Assembly (NCBI GenBank): GCA_000727475.1 | Contig: KL647305.1 | Coordinates: 612,856 to 676,855 of the forward strand | Length of the DNA stretch: 64,000 nt | Source of the DNA: Sarcocystis neurona | Taxonomy: Eukaryota; Apicomplexa; Conoidasida; Eucoccidiorida; Sarcocystidae | Direction of reading: 5' to 3' | Part shown: positions 24,154-35,300 of the stretch, piece by piece | Layout of the letters: each line of letters starts with the position of its first letter | Numbering within the stretch: the stretch's first letter is position 1 | The notes under the pieces: model-generated | The model's database searches: none | What the model was told of the DNA's origin: nothing | What the model saw: only the letters and a program-made list of their open reading frames with translations | Translations under genes and position numbers: made by a program

Positions 24154-27100
24154 TCGAGGGGATACATTTGAAAAAGTGCAGCGTCTACCAATAATAACTG
24201 GAAAGCGTCAGTAAACACTCGTCCTCAACAGCTAGAGACACGCACCCTGAAGGAAGAGAACAAACAGAATCTCGCAGCAACACAACTCCGCGTGCAGCAA
24301 TGTGGTAGACATCGAAGTGTAACACCGAAAGGGCTCTGGATACTGAGCAACAAGCACACATCTGTTTCTGCTTCTAGACCCAAAGCAACAGAGGGAGAGA
24401 ACGCCATTATAGGAGAGCAAAATGAGAGATAAAAGGGAAGTGGCTGCCGGAGGCAGAGCTGCATCGCAGGCTGGAAACGACGAGGAGAGCAAAATCGTGC
24501 TTTAGAAAAATTGTCTGCCGGAGGAAGATCTGCACCGTAGATGGGGGACCCCAAGGTTGTTGAAGGCGTCTACCCCCGGTGTACACATTGAGAACCGTAG
24601 AGGTTAACTCATGACAACCCGGCGGCCAGCTGAAGGTCGCAGTGAAGCTGCCCCGTTTAATAACACAGAGGATAAGGCCTCACTCTGGCACACTGCTAGT
24701 GTGTCGAATAACGAAGAGCCATGCACAACATCCTCAGCAGCTGGAAGGGTACACAGCAGGGATTGAAGTTAACAAAACCATAGGCTTGAATGGAAGAAGC
24801 ACAATTCTGTCTCCGCAGTTCTACTGGGGAAAAAGCTGAAGTCTGTTTGCCCGGCCACTTCGGTCTCCTGATACCCAGGGTGGTCGTTCGTCCGTCTTGG
24901 AGCGTCAGCGTTACATACGTTTCAGAGCACGCGATTCTGACCGGATGAAAAAGCAACCTTTTTTCTAGCGGAAGAATCTGCAGAAAGTACAGGCCTCTTC
25001 ACGGTCAACACGTTCCACAACGAACTGGTAAAAACAGTTGTGCTTCTTCGTGCGTTGGAAAGAAGCACGAGCAAACAGCATGTATGGAAAAATGACGTAG
25101 AGGACAGATAGCTTCAACGAACAACTGTGCGCTCTCGCGCTCCTTAACAAAGGGCGTGTGTGAGCAGGCGCTTGGTGAGAGGCAGGGGGGGAGCTGTTGG
25201 AGGAGGAAGACAGAATCTGTTAGGACAGCTAGGATGGCTAGTTGGAAAGGACACCTGAGGACTAACAAGATGATAGCTCTTGTTGAGGGAGTACGGAAGC
25301 AGATATCGCGAAAGCACAATAAATGAACAATACTGAACAATCAGTCCTTGTCGTCGAAACACCTTCTGGATTCACTTGGGGTGACACTGCACTGTGTTGA
25401 CAGGAAACGTGTAACATGCCTGCTCTTCTCTTCCGCAGATTCCGAAATGCATAAGCACCGTTTAACAGGGAGAAGGATAAGGGGTATCTGAAGTCGGAAG
25501 TCGAAGCGGCCAACGAGTCACGAGACTTCTCAAGCGTCACCGGAAAACGGAATAACTGACTACAGATAGAAATTTTCCTAAAGACGTTTTCGCGGGTGTT
25601 GTCACAGAGGTGCCGGTCTCTGTACGATTTGTACACGCTTGCGTGTACGTGGACGCGCACGTGTATCAACACACACGAGTATACGCGCTGGAACATGAAT
25701 ATGGACAGATGGTACAGAAAAGCGACGGAGACAAAAGATGAAGCACCAAAAAGGGTCGAAGTGTGAGATGGACTGTCAAGAATGAGGCAACTCTGCATGT
25801 GCTCTACCCAGGAAAACAAAGGCATTCTACGTAGCTGGTGAACTGAGGACAAGTTGCGTGCTATGGTAGCGGGGTAAAGAACGTGCGACTGCGAGCAAAT
25901 GACAGTGGCACTTGAGCAAGATGTGGAAAGTTATTTTGGCTAGAGGAGTTGGAAGCGCATATCACTTCCAAATATTGAGAGTTCGTCCAACGTGGCTAGG
26001 GTCGGATCTGGTACACGGAGTTCAACGTGCGCGCTGCGCTTTCGTCGCAGCGGGGAAGAGTGGATTTTCAGTGAAGATTGACGACGGGAACAGCACCACT
26101 CACTGCGATTAAACGTCGCCAGACGCTGCAACAGCAGCGAGACAAATCAACCACGGCTGAACCCATCCCAGTGCGATGTGGAGGAGTAACAGAAATGACA
26201 TTCCTAGTGTAGCGTAGATGCGATGGCAAGGGGCAATGTGATGGTTCCGCTGCGGTTCGCGAAATGGGGACTCCAGCAAAAAGTGCACAGGCTTTCGTCT
26301 GCTGTTTTGTTAGAAATTGCCGTGGCGCAGTTTTCCAAATTCAAGACTGAACACCATCAATGCGCCGTCAACAAACTTGGCCCCTGTACGCTCCTTCTTC
26401 TCCTTTACACGCCCCGAGAAGTTGAACAGATTGAAAGGAAGGATCAGAGCCAAAAACACCTGGAATGGAAGTGTTCTACAAAACGTTCTGTCAAGGCTTG
26501 CCCCGTTGTGGCAGCCTGACGCGTCCCGTCTTCTTGAAGAAGTCTTCAAGCAGCCTGACTTCTCTCGAAACGGTAAATGCAATCTGACACGGTCCTCTTG
26601 AGTCCTACAATGAAGAACTGATGGTTGTGCATGACGTTGGATCTTTCGTATATGGGAAAAGAAGGCCAAATAGTCGCAGTCGTTTTGAGGGTGATAATAC
26701 CTTAACTCATTGTGTCTATTGACTCGGGTACGCCTCTGCGCGCGGCCGTGGTTGTCGACCTCGGCTGACCCGTGTCTTCGATAGTCGAGTTATTAGACAG
26801 ACCTTGAAAGCAGCACACCTAGGAAATAAGGGAAGCAGTCCGCGCTCCTCCAGGTACATGTCGACGCCTCCGTCTCCTTACACTATGGGTGGTCTATGCC
26901 TCGCATGCTTGAAGTCACCTTTCACATATCGGCTGTGCAAGTTTGGCAGTTACAGTAGGAACTAGCGCTTTACTGGCTGTAACGGACGTTCCTATGGTTA
27001 CATCACATATGAAGACACAAGTTGTCTTTTTCGAAGGAAGAGGTAATTCTGACTAGGAATGCGGGTGAAGTCGCAATTCTACCAAACATATATGGGCAGA

Positions 27101-27686
27101 CAGTCGACGTAAGTCGAGTCGGCGCAAGTGACAAGTGTATATTTGCGTTGTGCTACAAATATCTCTGCTCCTGGCAGACATACGTGGTCAAACGCCGAGT
27201 GCTGTCCACGATTGCCTGAGGGAGACTGACGTGAATTTTACGAGGGCTGTCAGTTACTCAAATGTGGTCTTGCGGCTGTCCAGATCAACAACGCGTATTG
27301 TTTTTGTGCTCGACATTGTGTTTACAGCTGGGATCCAATCACATTTACACAGCTTGTCTAAGCGTTTCCGCGTCCACACAACGCACTTACCTGTATCAGT
27401 ATGTCCACTGCTTTTAGTAACATACAATTTAAAGACACATCAACGAGATCGGAGTGTCACCGGTATTCAGTCCCCGCAAGAAGCGCGCAACCGTTTTAAA
27501 TGGCGTGACATTTCCATGGACAACCAATTTCAGGCGCATCTTGTGCTGGGAAACACGGGTGAAGCCAGAAAAGTTTAACGTGCTTCAATTCTTCCCCACT
27601 GTGTGGAACCTTACGGCAGGGTGCGGTATAGGGGCCATCGATATGTCGCGTAGTGACGCAGCCGGTGTCTCTGTCGAGTGACATGA

Positions 27687-28140
27687 GATCCACTTCCTTT
27701 GTTGCAGCCCCTCCATGCGAGTGCATCCTCGCGTTTGAGAAGAAGTAGTCGTGTCATTTCCAGCTGCCGACCGTACAGTCGTTTAGGCTGCATTGTTGTG
27801 CAAAAGATAAAATCAAGCTAACCTAAGCATTGTAACCTGCATGCGATTTTTCCAAAACTTTGTTTTTCCGTACGCATGCGTTTTGTCTCGTGTGCTCTGT
27901 GTGGGATTGTGAAGATCCGCTTCCATTGTTGCAGCCCCTCCATGCGAGTGCATCCTCGCGTTTGAAAAGAACTAGTCGTGTCAGTTCCAGCTGTCGAACG
28001 TACAGTCGTTTAGGCTGAATTGTTGTGCAAAAGATAAAATCGAGCTACCCTAAGCATTGTAACCTGCATGCGATTTTTCCAAAACTTTGTTTTTCCGTAC
28101 GCATGTGTTTTGTCTCGTCTGCTCTGTGTGGGATTGTGAA
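27687..28140. repeat. 227-bp tandem duplication
   Basis: Two nearly identical copies (27687-27913 and 27914-28140) run from gatcc to gggattgtgaa. They differ at only a handful of sites, so the duplication looks recent. Each copy contains cctgcatgcgatttttcc, including a TGCATGC palindrome. 227 is not a multiple of three and no frame is conserved, which argues for non-coding DNA. Confidence 0.9.
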
Positions 28141-28936
28141 GTTGGTGGGTGGACGCTTGTATGCGCATTCACCGCCTAGGAGAACTTGTTCACTGCGTCC
28201 GTTTTTCGTTCCTAACGAATCTAAACACCTTCCACAAAGGCAACGATCGGCACAGATGTGTGCGAAGGCAAGTAAATTCTAGCCAGTTTAGGTCGTCTTG
28301 AGATAGCTACAATGATTCTGAAGTCGGCGAAGAGAAAGAAACTGGGAGGGACGACTTTGCACTACGTACTGGAAATCTCAGGTAGGCGAACGAGTTGTTC
28401 CACGTGTGAAGGCACGCCACGGTGAACCGCGCTTCAGGGGAACCATCTGTTTTCTGATTACCAGGGAGAATATAAGAACGAAGTTGTTGCGTTTTTGTTT
28501 GTTGGAGGGGTAAAACGAGACCTGATCGAGAGAAGCACTAGACACTCTTGCACTCCCACGGCACTGCAGATGTTGCCGGCTGTACGTCATAAGCGATGGG
28601 TCGTCTGCAGAATCAAGCGCCAGTGTTGGATATGAACAGTGAGACTTATAGCTAAGTCGAGCACATCTTAAAAATAATGACGCACGTGTTGAGGGATGGA
28701 TACTGAGTAGGGCAGGAAACACACAATCTGGAAACCGACGTACTAGAGCATGATTTTGCGTTACTGGGCACAAACACGGACCAGGTTGCCCTGTAACTTA
28801 GTGGTTGAATAGTGGGAGTTATCAGCGAATTGGAAGAGTTCACGATTTTTCTAAAAACACTGTCGCACTGTCGATCATCACATCCAAGTGTTATGGCTCT
28901 TTTGGACTCGTGACCTACAATTTCACTGGCGTGAGC

Positions 28937-29172
28937 AGCAGGTTTGGTGGGCCATCAACTAAGAGTCTTGCATCAGTGAAGAGCTGCCGTGACACCCCCA
29001 ATGCAGCAAGAAGACTAGATGGGTGCCGCCCAAGGGCAGTGGACGAAGCTGCACCCACCTGCCGCATCTTTGGTATGCCACGAACCAAGAGTCGTGCGTC
29101 AGTGAGGAGCACGCCTAACAGCCTTCTTGCAGGATGAAAACACGGTGGGTGCTTCCTAAGCGCTGCATCCAC
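28937..29172. repeat. 126-bp imperfect tandem duplication
   Basis: The block gccatcaactaagagtcttg at 28951 recurs as gccacgaaccaagagtcgtg at 29077, with shared flanks such as tgggtgc...cccaag. The copies are clearly diverged. The minus strand is open across both (42-codon period, TDARLLV repeated). Confidence 0.75.
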
Positions 29173-30732
29173 CTACCACATACGTACTTCTAGCGTACAC
29201 ACTGACAAGCGTGCCTGCCTCTTCTGACATAGGCGCTGAATGTAGCTGCAAATATTTAGGCTCCCCTGCTGGAAGTCTTGGCGAATTAACCTTTTGACAG
29301 TCAATGAACTGAATTGACCACTCAACTTATGGCTCGTTTTCTGCAGACACCACTCTACCACAAAGCATGGAGCGCACTCGGTGCCAAAGTCAAATTCACA
29401 TTTTCTCGGTTCCACGCGTTTCCAGGTGGGGCGTACGAGGACGCGGTTGTGACTCGAAAAGTACGGTCTCCATATTTAATGACGCATTCTTGTCCGATGC
29501 AGCCTGTCACGTGCAACAAAGACGTTTTGTAGAAGTGGTTCCTCTCGTCCGCCAATGAATACTTTTGGCAAGGGTGGTGCAGTTCGTCCACCCTTGCTGC
29601 AGGTGCCTGTGTGAAATTGAGAAGACGGATTCTGTTCCACTGTACTTGCACGCGGAACAAAGGACAAGGACCTAATCAGGATTCTGCTGTCTGCTCGTGG
29701 ACCGCTGCTGTCAGAATGAATGCAAAATCCTGGTTGCCGCAAGCCCATGTTCAAAATGCCTTACCTCCGTACGCTGTGGACGATCTAGAGAGTGATCGCT
29801 TGCTCGTTCGAATGCTTCGCCTTCCTCGTTGCAAGAGTTTTGGCTTTGACGAATCCTGTTGCCACGGAAGCAAACGGTTGTCTCAGAGACTGCCGTCGTG
29901 ACAGCAAAACAGCGGTGAAGAAAGTCACTTGTGACTTGTAATATATTCAGCTGCTATTTATGTGTCAAGCGACCCGTGAACGAAAGCGTAGTGCGCATAA
30001 CGAAAGCAAGGTGTGTAGCTCGCTTCCGTAGTTCAATGCAGTGTACCGAAAATGAGTGTTGACTGCCATGTACTGCGTAGGTGTGCAGGTGTCCTGCTTT
30101 CAACCTCTGGAGAGATAGTCAGTCATTTATGCGTTCTCAAAATAACTGCGGGAAGGAGCACGAAGTGTCTGAGGAAATTCTGACGGCGTTTCTTTCATCT
30201 TCCGTCTTCCTAGAGGCTTGCCTACGGATAAGGCATCCGATGGTGTACCAGTGTGTGAAAGGAGACCCAGCGGACACATTAGAGCCCGGACGGGCACCAC
30301 GGTAATGTTATTCCGCAGCTTCATGCGTAGCCTCTGTCATCTAAAATGTGCAAACTTGAAAGCGCTGCTTGATACGCATACGTCGAACGAACCCTCTAGG
30401 CCTTTTCAGCTGTAAAGGTCTTTTTTGACGGGAGCACAGTTTTAACCTTTCTCCAGGCCCTTTTTTACCTGCAGGAAGGAAGCAGGCCCCGCCTACGTAC
30501 CTTTTTACGCGGTGCTGCAACTAGCAACATAGGTAGTCATAATACGGTCTTAAATCTGAGGACCCCTTCTTCTTCAGTTGTACGGAAACAGATAGAAGCA
30601 CGCAGGCAGAACACGCCCGCGGCCACTAGTGGGACGCGCTTGGACACGAAGGAAGACAAATAAGTGAAGGTGAGTGCCGTCGCACGCCGCGGGAAAAACA
30701 GGATCAACTGGTGCACTGTGTCTCTCCCAGTG

Positions 30733-31008
30733 TCGAGTGCGTCACAATAGTCATAATTATAACAATTGAGCTAGGACTTGGTAAACAGATTCCTTGTACA
30801 TAAAAACCAGTAGTCCAACTAGTAGATAAGGCTCCCCAAAAGATCCTTATGAATAACCAAGTTTCAGAACAAATCAATCCAAATACAAGTGTACTCAGTA
30901 CGCTAGTATTTGAATAATATATTGGAGCACATAACGTTCCCGTACAATAGGGTTTAGATGCCCAAGCAACCGGATCGCGTTGGCTAGGTGAACTATTGAT
31001 CACGTTTC
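30733..31008 (-). pseudogene. cox3: Nuclear mitochondrial DNA (NUMT): cox3 fragment
   Basis: Read on the minus strand, this AT-richer stretch encodes an internal piece of cytochrome c oxidase subunit III. It includes RDPVAWASKPYCTGTLCAPI and the hallmark helix segment ICSETWLFIRIFWGALSTSW. About 90 codons are present, with a TGA just upstream and loss of similarity after IVIIMTIV, so both ends are truncated. The frame is intact inside the fragment, which suggests recent insertion. It cannot work as a gene: it lacks a start, the rest of COX3 and any targeting sequence. Coccidian nuclei are known to collect many such fragments. Confidence 0.85.
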
Positions 31009-31286
31009 ATAAATACAATCAGTGAAAGCTCTCTTGATTTCCATGAAGTGAGCAACATATTGGATTCTCTTCGCTCCCTCATGTGTTTATAGTTTGAGCG
31101 TACCAGCAGGGCGAGCATAGCTGCACCAGTGTTACATGATAAGGTAACATCGATTTCCCTCCACACACACAATTGACTTTCTCTGCCTTATTCCTTCAAG
31201 GTAGTGATTCTTCTCCCGTGCAGGTGAGAGAAAGCCAAATTTTGATCTCTGCGGCAGGGAACGCCAGTCACGCCTTACATCCGCTC

Positions 31287-31322
31287 CACCGACTCGCAAG
31301 ATGGGTTCTCTGCGAGTCGGTG
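31287..31322. repeat. Perfect 12-bp inverted repeat
   Basis: caccgactcgca (31287-31298) and its exact complement (31311-31322) flank a 12-nt loop, about 145 bp downstream of the LRRC23-like stop codon. It would form a hairpin in that gene's 3' untranslated region. Confidence 0.8.
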
Positions 31323-31465
31323 TGAGACTATGCCCCGCTGTGGTTCCTGCATGATTGGAAACTACAACAGCACACACGGGTTGAGAGATTGTCTGCTTCA
31401 GTGGTGTGCTGCTCAGTTCTCTCCTTTGCGGCTGATCTGTACTCGCCACCACAGATGGACGTTGT

Positions 31466-32395
31466 TCACTGGCCCCCAGCACTGGCTTCTTCCTCGCTTT
31501 CTTCTCCTCCCTCTTGCTTCGGCAGGTCCACTGCCTCGGGAAGCTGTTGCTGCTCTTTAATGCGCTTGAGCTTAAGTCGCTTTGCCTTCGCTTTCTCCTG
31601 CGCTGAGACATCAGTTCCGTTGAGGCGCGTCAGACGTGGCAGAGTGACGAGCACCTCTTGTCTGAAAGATTCTTTCTCCGTTTGAGAGTCCACAGGAGAT
31701 ACATTTAGCTCTTTAAGCGCTGGCAGAAGCAGAAGCACCTTCAAAGCGGTGTAGTCTGCCAACTGCACATCTGCTGCGTCAAGAGTTCGAAGACTTGTCA
31801 AGCCGCACACTTCTACTAAGGACGAAATCGGACACTGAGCGACAGAAAGATATGTCAAATTTGGCGCAGCAGGCAACTCAGCAAGACTCTTAATGTTGCT
31901 ATTTTTCAAACTAAGCTGTTCTAGCGTCTCTGGCAGGTGTTCCACACCGTTGAAGGATTCAAAAGGATTTCCGTCCAGGATCAGTTTTATTAGTCGTGGA
32001 AGCCCGAGGGGCCCCAAGCTTCGAATGCTGTTGTATGATAGATTTAACACTACGCAGGAAGGAAGACACGTTTCGGAAGCTAGTGCAGAGATATCGGAGA
32101 TACTGTTGTGTGCGAGATTGAGTGAAAGCACGTGAGGGAGCTCAAGAAGAGGCCCGATGTTCTGAATTTCGTTGTTTGATATATCAATGTAACGCAGATA
32201 AATGTAGGTAGACAGGACATCTGGTAGTACAGTTATCCCTTTCCCCACAGCGCTTAGCCGCACGAAGGCATAGCTGGCTCCATCAACTGTACGAGACACG
32301 TCTGACAAACTCGTGTGGAGCAAGTCTCCCAATAAAACAACTTCGTCTCGCGCTTCTTGAGACGCAGCCTGTTTCTCCTTACGTGGCTTCGCCAT
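31466..32395 (-). CDS. LRRC23: LRRC23-like leucine-rich repeat protein (radial spoke)
   Basis: A 309-residue protein from one uninterrupted exon, similar in length to animal LRRC23 (about 340). The N-terminal block ASYAFVRLSAVGKGITVLP precedes the repeat-entry motif YIYLRYIDISNNEI. About seven leucine-rich repeats follow (residues about 65-230), then an LRR cap (SFRQEVLVTLPRLTRLNG, about 240-258), a Lys-rich helix (EKAKAKRLKLKRIKEQQQ) and an acidic tail. LRRC23 is a component of the radial spoke 3 head in motile axonemes, and in coccidia only the male microgamete is flagellated, so expression there is expected. I chose the Met at 32395 (MAKPRKEKQ). An in-frame Met at 32503 would add 36 residues without family resemblance. 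Confidence 0.9.
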   Translation of the reverse strand: MAKPRKEKQAASQEARDEVVLLGDLLHTSLSDVSRTVDGASYAFVRLSAVGKGITVLPDVLSTYIYLRYIDISNNEIQNIGPLLELPHVLSLNLAHNSISDISALASETCLPSCVVLNLSYNSIRSLGPLGLPRLIKLILDGNPFESFNGVEHLPETLEQLSLKNSNIKSLAELPAAPNLTYLSVAQCPISSLVEVCGLTSLRTLDAADVQLADYTALKVLLLLPALKELNVSPVDSQTEKESFRQEVLVTLPRLTRLNGTDVSAQEKAKAKRLKLKRIKEQQQLPEAVDLPKQEGGEESEEEASAGGQ

Positions 32396-35300
32396 TTTGG
32401 ATTGATCGTAAGCAACTGGCGCGATGCTGAGACGTAGTATCCCTGGAAGGAATGCGGTCAGAAATTCTATGCCGCTTGAACAGGCTGGAGACCAATTGAG
32501 CAAACACTGACCGCACAGGAAGCAACGATTGTAATAGCTGCAGAGAGAGAAAAATTAAAAGCAGGTATAGGATGAGGTGCCATTGCGTGTGTAGGAATGG
32601 TGTGACTTCAGAAAATGAGCAGTGGCTACTTATACGGCGGAATGGAAGGCGGAATTGCCGGAGTTCTTCGGCAGCCGAGTGCTGAGCCTTCGTTTACTCA
32701 TACCAGTCTATGTGCTACATTCGTTGTATCAGCAGTTGCAGACGTGTATAGGTATATCGGTCTTATCATGTCACTTCATACGGAAGATTCGACGGGATCA
32801 GGCAATGCATACATATATATATATACACACATGTATATGCATATATTACACAAGCGTTTACGAGTTTTGCTTGAGATGATCGAGCGGGACCGTCGAAACG
32901 ACGAAAGGCCGACAAGCGAAGAGGAAATTCAAGTGACCGAGGTAATGTATATCGCACTTACCGAAGTAATAGTGCCTGCACAGGCAAACTGTATCCTCCC
33001 AGACGACGGACGTCAACCCGTTTCATCAGTAATGGTTGACACCTATATATTGGCATTTATGTAGATCCCATCTGGAGTGCACGGGCAGGAGAGAGAGGAC
33101 TGCCTTTTCAGCGTTCGGTTCCCCAAAGGACACCAATACGTTTCATTCAACTCTACGTAGAGTCATGATATTTTTTCAAAAACTTGTAATACGCTAGTAG
33201 CCAACTCGTGTACAGCGATGTGTACTGCTACGTATAAGTGAACCTGCGGGTCTTCTAGCGACTCTGAATTCAGCTCACAGAGGACGTGAAAGCCGTAGAA
33301 CCGGTGAGGCAGTGTGCCCTGGGGATTCTGTTGACGCATTGCAGAGACGTCTTAAGAAAGGCTTGCCACAAATGTACCCGTCCTCGGCTTTGAAAAGGCG
33401 TATGCACGAGGCGATTCTACGCCAGCTGGGGCTCTCCTAGAGGAACGCTATGGGTCTACAATATTTCTGACATGAACAACCACCACTAGATACATCCGTC
33501 TCTACGAGGTTCGATCTTCTTATCAAATCTGTGTTGTACTCCTTTCTTCAGCATTCAACAGAACCTTCTTACAACGGAAACTTTGCAGTGCTGCGCGACT
33601 GCACGACCTCAGTACGCTTATGCGCATACCTTCAACACTTGATCATGGTCAACCGTGACAAAAGACAACTGCTGTCATTTCAGGTTTGTGCTACCTTTCA
33701 CCGCAACACCACAATTACGTATTTTCTCCGTCTGACGACAGCTTTTCATACGGCTTGCCTTCTGTGCCTATTGATCTATCTATGTATACACCAACACAAA
33801 TATCTATACATATACATGCATACATAATTGTATACAAGCTTAAACACACACACCCACACATTCGCATTGTGCGCGTCTAATTGCTCAGCATGTCGATCGT
33901 CTCGTGATTCCACCGTTTAACAAAGTTATGACAATGTACGTGTCCATCAGCACGGCGCTTTGTAGGGGGCGAGATGATTGTTCGCCTCTACTGGTTATGA
34001 ATCTTTAAGTTCAACACAAGTGCAGAAATCGCTTGTCACCTGTGATCGTGACTGATCCATTTGAACTCCATTCTACAGTCAAAAGAGATATTTGTCGTGG
34101 ATGAAGTTTGGTAGTGCGACTTTCGGGTTTATTGTACGGTAGGAAGGAAGCTTGTGTACCGTCACACTGGAGGAGATTTCGCACGCACTCTGCCTTCACG
34201 TGGACTGCACCGTTCAGCCGACTCAACAAACGTGTATACACGTGTAGTAAATGCAAAGTGTCATGACGGCTGGGCATAAATTAGGGGGTCTGTCCTTTCT
34301 TCGTGTATCTTTCTGTTATCAAGCACCTTTACACGCTTAGCAAAGAGGACTTGAATTGAAAACACCTACGCGAACGTGTGAACAGTGACGCCTAGTGACA
34401 GGCGTCTTCATATATGCAAACAACCAGCCCGCATGTGATAAACACGAATCTACGTAATACAAGACTGCAGCGCCACTACGTGCAACTGCATGTACGATCT
34501 AACGCATCCTGGAGTAGGTACCAGGTTTCTGCATCAAAGTAGATCGCATCACGCGGACAACGCCATTGAAGGGGAGGGATGCCGCGCCGCGAGCCCCCCC
34601 CGTTCACCGCATCGCGAGCACAGCGGGATGATATACAGACAGAAATGGGACAACAGAGATAGGAGAGAAGCCTACAGAAACTAAACCCATTGCATGGGCG
34701 TTCCCGACTGCGTTTTTTGTCCAGAGAATCCGCCAAAGAGGCGACGAAAACGTGAACGAAGTCGGCAGTGCGTCCACCGCTGTACGATTGCGTAAATCGC
34801 GCCTGCTGCCACATCCACCGAACGACATGCAGCTAAGTTGGTCTAAAAGGTTCCCATCCTTCATCCAGAGTACTTCCTTGTACTTCCTACAAATCCCGAC
34901 GAATCCATTTTTGACAAATATACGTGTATGTGTAGTGTGATCAAGGCGCAGGGTAGGTCGACAAAACTGAGGCGTTGTCTCATCTACACGTTTAACCCCA
35001 GAGGCTTCCGCGCGAAAAGCCTTCCATTTCAGATAGAACGCGGGCGCGATACACAGCGGGATAGCTGTACACGTTTCTACGTAGATGTAGACAACAAGTA
35101 CATGTCTCGTCATGTACACGTTGAAGAAAAAGTCCCACCATCTGGATATTTGGTGCCTGAGGGGTTCCGTCAACTTGCGTTTGCACAACCCACGAAGAGC
35201 AAATGCACCTGTATCCCCTTTTTAGTGCAGTTGGACTCATCAGCGGCATACTGTGGGCGGAATCACCGCCAGGGTTAGATGTCCGTAATAATTGTTCAAT

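Larger units (their letters stand above)
23664..30732. other. Seven kilobases without a convincing gene
   Basis: Open frames here are under 200 codons, overlap on both strands and show no family motif. The longest is 25262-25852 on minus, a Ser/Cys/Phe-rich frame that I take as chance. The structured elements are three local tandem duplications near 23.98, 27.69 and 28.94 kb. The 3' untranslated region of the CCCH gene must begin here. Confidence 0.4.

Noticed and set aside
25262..25852. 196-codon minus frame
   Set aside because: Irregular composition with many Cys/Phe/Ser, no domain, no repeats and no splice context. Kept as chance.
33505..33525. aggttcgatct as a tRNA B box
   Set aside because: No A box or cloverleaf could be formed from the upstream sequence.
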